This document shows positions 61,018 to 64,000 of a DNA stretch of 64,000 nt, piece by piece (position 1 is the first letter of the stretch; each line of letters starts with the position of its first letter). The DNA comes from Ensifer sp. USDA 6670 (GTDB lineage Bacteria > Pseudomonadota > Alphaproteobacteria > Rhizobiales > Rhizobiaceae): assembly GCA_000421085.1 (NCBI GenBank), contig ATWE01000001.1, positions 248,001 through 312,000 on the forward strand. The letters are read 5' to 3'. The notes below the pieces were generated by a model. The model was not told the DNA's origin and made no database searches. It saw nothing but the letters and a program-made list of their open reading frames with translations. The translations under genes were made by a program, and so were the position numbers.

Positions 61018-63077
61018 TTCCTCCGGCGGATCAGGGCGTCGGCGGCAACGGCTCCGTGGCCGTCCGGCAGCACCATTATAGGATTGATATCGAGTTCTTC
61101 GAGTTTGGAAGCGTTTGCAACGACATAGGATGCCGCGGCAGCGACAGTTCCCGTCAAGGCGGCGATATCGCCCTTCGGATTGCCGCGATAGCCATCGAGC
61201 AGCTTGCTGATTTTCAGGCCCGCAATCGCATCGCGGATCATCTCTTCGGTGACCGGCAGGGTGAGGACCGTGGAATCCTCCAGCAATTCGACGAGAATTC
61301 CGCCCGCGCCGATCGTCAGCACCGGACCTGCGACCGCGTCGCGCATCGCCCCGACGATCAGCTCCGCCACGGGCTTGGCGACCATCTCCTCGACGAGGTA
61401 ACCGGAGGCGACAGCTGCCATGCCTCGCGCCGCCGCGATGACCTCGTCGCGGCTTGTCAGATTGACCTTGACCGCACCGGCTTCGGTCTTGTGCGCCACG
61501 CCGAGGCCCTTGAGGACCACGGGGAAGCCGAGGGTCTCGGCCGCCGCCGCGGCTTCCTCGACTGTCGCGGCGCTCCTGCCACCGGGAACGACGACGCCCG
61601 CTGCTGCGAGCTCATCCTTCGCTTCGGCTTCGCTCAGGGTGACGATCTCGCCTCCCTCAGGACGCGAGCGAAGGAGGGGAGGTGCTGGGGGCTTCGCCCA
61701 GACCGCGCCGATCGCAGCGGCAGTCTCGACGGCGGCGAGCGCCTCGTCGATGCCGAAGAACGGCACGACGCCCGCCGACACCAGCGAGAGCGCGGTTTCC
61801 TCGGGCATGTTCTCGCCGAGGCTGGCGACGATACCGGCGACCGCGCCGGTAGCCTTCGCCGAATCGATGACCGCCTCGCAGGTCGTGACCCAGTCGGCCG
61901 CGTCGCAGCGGTCGAGCCGCGGGAAATCGAGCACGATCAGGTTGAGCGCATAGCCGCCGCGCATCATGGCCGTGAAGGCTGCCGTCTGCTTTTCGCGATT
62001 TCCCCAGACGAAGGTGTGATAGTCGAGCGGATTGGCGATCGTCACCATTTCGCCGAGGCTTTCCCGCAGCGGCTGGCGCTGTTCCTCCCTGAGTGCCCGG
62101 AAATTGACTTTGCGCCGGACGCCGGCGTCCGCCATCAGCGACGCTTCGCCGCCCGAACAGCTCATCGAGGAGATATCGGCGCTGGGCAGCGGCCCATGAA
62201 GATGCAGCAGCTTCAGGGTTTCGAGCAATTCGGGCAGCGTATCGACGCGGCCGATGCCGAGGCGGGCGAGCAGGGCCGAGGAGACCCGGTCATTGCCGGC
62301 CAGCGAGGCGGTATGGGAGACGGTGGCAAGCTGGGCGGCTTCCGATTTCCCGACCTTCAGCGTGACCACGGGTTTGCGCAGCTCGCGTGCGCGGGCGGCA
62401 AGCCTTTCCAGCGCCTCGATGCTGTCGAAGCCTTCGATATGGAGACCGACGGCGGTGACGCGCGGATCCTCGAGCACGGCGCAGGCGATGTCGGAAAGGC
62501 CCGTCTGCGCCTGGTTGCCGGCCGTCATGACATAGGCCAGCGGCAGCCCGCGCTTCTGCATGGAGATATTGCATGCGATATTCGAGGACTGCGTGAGGAT
62601 CGCGACGCCGCGTTCGACCCGGAGCATGCCGTGCTGGTCGGGCCAGAGCAGCGCGCCGTCCAGCATGTTTATGAAGCCGTAGCAGTTCGGGCCGACGATC
62701 GGCATATTACCGGCCGCCGCGACGAGCGCTTCCTGCAGGTCGTTGCCATCGGCAAGCTCGCTTGCCGCCTCCCGGAAACCGGAAGCGTAGCAGACGGCAC
62801 CTCCGGCGCCGCGCGCGGCAAGATCGCGGACGATCTCGATCGTGAGCGCCCGGTTGACCCCGACGAAGGAGGCATCCGGCGCCCCCGGCAGGTCGGCAAC
62901 CGAGCGATAGCAGCGGCGGCCGAGGATCTCTTTTTCGCGCGGGTGGACCGGCCAGATGTCACCGGAAAAGCCCATCTTGTCGCATTGCTCGATGACGCGG
63001 CGCGCCTCCTTGCCGCCGAAGACGGCAATGGAGCGTGGGCGGATGAGACGGTCGAGGGAGCGGGGAGGGATGGTCAT
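61014..63077 (-). CDS. ADP-forming acyl-CoA synthetase (acetate-CoA ligase family)
   Basis: A protein of 687 residues from ATG 63077; GTG 63089 is an alternative start. The N-terminal half is an ADP-forming CoA-ligase (CoA_binding plus succinyl-CoA-synthetase-like domains: LIRPRSIAVFGGKEARRVIE, AILTQSSNIACNISMQKRGL). The phosphorylated His/swinging-loop region and an ATP-grasp C-terminal domain follow (FPVVLKGLGVAHKTEAGAVK). It activates or de-activates an acyl-CoA with ADP and phosphate. It overlaps the CaiD-like gene by four bases and is on the same strand as the dehydrogenase, so they form an operon. Confidence 0.87.
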   Translation of the reverse strand: MTIPPRSLDRLIRPRSIAVFGGKEARRVIEQCDKMGFSGDIWPVHPREKEILGRRCYRSVADLPGAPDASFVGVNRALTIEIVRDLAARGAGGAVCYASGFREAASELADGNDLQEALVAAAGNMPIVGPNCYGFINMLDGALLWPDQHGMLRVERGVAILTQSSNIACNISMQKRGLPLAYVMTAGNQAQTGLSDIACAVLEDPRVTAVGLHIEGFDSIEALERLAARARELRKPVVTLKVGKSEAAQLATVSHTASLAGNDRVSSALLARLGIGRVDTLPELLETLKLLHLHGPLPSADISSMSCSGGEASLMADAGVRRKVNFRALREEQRQPLRESLGEMVTIANPLDYHTFVWGNREKQTAAFTAMMRGGYALNLIVLDFPRLDRCDAADWVTTCEAVIDSAKATGAVAGIVASLGENMPEETALSLVSAGVVPFFGIDEALAAVETAAAIGAVWAKPPAPPLLRSRPEGGEIVTLSEAEAKDELAAAGVVVPGGRSAATVEEAAAAAETLGFPVVLKGLGVAHKTEAGAVKVNLTSRDEVIAAARGMAAVASGYLVEEMVAKPVAELIVGAMRDAVAGPVLTIGAGGILVELLEDSTVLTLPVTEEMIRDAIAGLKISKLLDGYRGNPKGDIAALTGTVAAAASYVVANASKLEELDINPIMVLPDGHGAVAADALIRRRK

Positions 63078-63110
63078 TGCGTCATCCACTCTCTCAACGC
63101 GGGGCTATGC

Positions 63111-63230
63111 CCCTCATCCGGCTGCCGCCACCTTCTCCCCGCAGGCGGGGAGAAGGGATATGCCGCGCTACCGAAGTCCCCTCTCCCCGCATGCGGGGAG
63201 AGGGTTAGGGTGGGGGGCAAACGTGAAGTG
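63111..63230. repeat. REP-like repeat pair
   Basis: Two tandem palindromes. CCTTCTCCCCGC-AG-GCGGGGAGAAGG (63131-63156) has perfect 12-base arms. CCCTCTCCCCGC-AT-GCGGGGAGAGGG (63179-63204) has perfect 12-base arms and is followed by GTTAGGG. They separate the dehydrogenase gene from the synthetase gene and resemble the repeats at 20440 and 37481. Confidence 0.75.
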
Positions 63231-63267
63231 AGGGGCAAACTGCTGAAACAAAAACGCTGCCGCATCC

Positions 63268-64000
63268 TCAAGCCCCCAGCGGCCGGAGCAGATCGCGGCT
63301 GATGATGTGTCGCTGGATCTCCGACGTCCCATCCCAGATGCGCTCGACGCGGGCGTCGCGCCAGAAGCGGGCGAGCGGCAGGTCGTCCATGAGCCCCATG
63401 CCGCCATAGATCTGGATCGCCTCGTCCGTGACGCGGGCGAGCATTTCGGTGGAAAAGACCTTGGCGGAAGCGATCTCGCGGTTGGACGGCAGGCCCTGGT
63501 CGAGCCGCCAGGCGGCCGAGAGTGTCAGGAGGTCGGCCGCGTCGATCTCGGTGATCATGTCGGCAAGCTTGAAGGAGACGCCCTGATTGGCGCCGATCGG
63601 CTTGCCGAACTGCTTGCGCTCGGCCGCGTAGGAGAGCGCGTAATCGAAGGCGCGACGGGCGCGGCCGACGGAGGTGGCGGCCACGGTCAGGCGCGTGGCG
63701 TAGAGCCAGTCATTGGCAATATCGAAGCCTTTATGGACCTCGCCGAGGATCTGGGCCGAAGGCAGCCGGCAGTCGTCGAAAGTCAGGATGCAGTTCTTGT
63801 AGCCGCGATGCGAGACGGAATTGTAGCCCTCGCGGATTTCGAAGCCGGGGGTGCCCCGGTCGACCAGGAAACAGGTGATCTTCTTCTTTGGACCGCGCGG
63901 GGTCTGCTCTTCACCGGTGGCGATGAAGACGATGACGAAATCGGCAATATCGGCATGACTGATGAAATGCTTCGTCCCGTTCACGATCCAATCGTCGCCG
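63268..64000 (-). CDS. Acyl-CoA dehydrogenase, cut by the window end
   Basis: At least 243 C-terminal residues are visible; the frame runs to the window edge, so the start and FAD N-domain lie outside. The visible part has the middle-domain strand IVNGTKHFISHADIADFVIV (continuing upstream of the frame's apparent start), the C-domain helix RTAAERKQFGKPIGANQGVS-type segment (YAAERKQFGKPIGANQGV) and IYGGMGLMDDLPLARFWRDA-RVERIWDGTSEIQR, the usual acyl-CoA dehydrogenase signature. Oxidises an acyl-CoA with FAD. With the CaiD-like and ADP-ligase genes it may form a CaiA-like pathway. Confidence 0.85.
   Translation of the reverse strand, partial: GDDWIVNGTKHFISHADIADFVIVFIATGEEQTPRGPKKKITCFLVDRGTPGFEIREGYNSVSHRGYKNCILTFDDCRLPSAQILGEVHKGFDIANDWLYATRLTVAATSVGRARRAFDYALSYAAERKQFGKPIGANQGVSFKLADMITEIDAADLLTLSAAWRLDQGLPSNREIASAKVFSTEMLARVTDEAIQIYGGMGLMDDLPLARFWRDARVERIWDGTSEIQRHIISRDLLRPLGA

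Noticed and set aside
61056-63302. Plus-strand open frame of 748 residues opposite the CoA ligase
   Set aside because: Antisense shadow ending in the repeat region.

Overview
The window looks like chromosomal DNA of an alphaproteobacterium of the Rhizobiaceae, most likely Sinorhizobium/Ensifer. The grounds are high GC, a foxA-fhuF-fhuP-type ferrioxamine operon with an iron-responsive TGA-N9-TCA box, many ABC importers for plant-type nutrients, methylamine/betaine enzymes, and rhizobial intergenic palindromes (RIME-like and REP-like). No rRNA, tRNA, CRISPR array, prophage or insertion sequence is recognisable.

Bases 1-7600 are accessory and visibly less GC-rich than the rest. They hold a truncated ClpP-like periplasmic protein, a Stf0-type sulfotransferase, a YciI-like protein, a ParD-like/zeta toxin-antitoxin pair, a small orphan protein, a broken VOC gene, a HAD phosphatase, a GNAT acetyltransferase, an APH-like kinase and an AAC(3)-like acetyltransferase. 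Bases 8200-11830 carry a SARP-type regulator, a 71-residue protein, a YcaO enzyme and another small orphan protein. No TfuA, leader protease or exporter is visible beside them. This is the most likely uncharacterised modification system in the window. Bases 11830-20570 hold housekeeping and metabolic singletons: DUF1194, a PF10091 glucosidase-like protein, DUF1772, an enoyl-CoA hydratase divergent from a TetR+VOC pair, a Cys/Met PLP enzyme and a membrane alpha/beta hydrolase.

Bases 20680-28170 are a one-carbon locus: LysR, divergent from two tandem FAD/GcvT oxidoreductases and a non-pyrrolysine MttB-family methyltransferase. Bases 28870-32998 are the siderophore operon (TonB receptor, FhuF reductase, periplasmic binder). 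Bases 33256-39834 resemble the E. coli ydcSTUVW putrescine/GABA-aldehyde operon with a LysR gene. Bases 39934-48466 hold a LacI repressor facing an ABC importer (binding protein, two permeases, a tiny membrane protein, two ATPases) that ends in a DhaKL-fused dihydroxyacetone/tetrulose kinase. Two exact mirror-image operators lie between repressor and importer.

Bases 48649-59885 hold an HSL-type esterase, an ACT protein, a CocE/NonD hydrolase and an oligopeptide-type ABC system with two near-identical Tat-exported binding proteins flanking one permease/ATPase set and an XRE-like regulator. Bases 60226-64000 hold a CoA-thioester set (CaiD-like hydratase, ADP-forming acyl-CoA synthetase, acyl-CoA dehydrogenase cut by the window end). 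That set fits carnitine-like or short-chain acyl catabolism. Functions are read from motifs and context only; no database search was possible.
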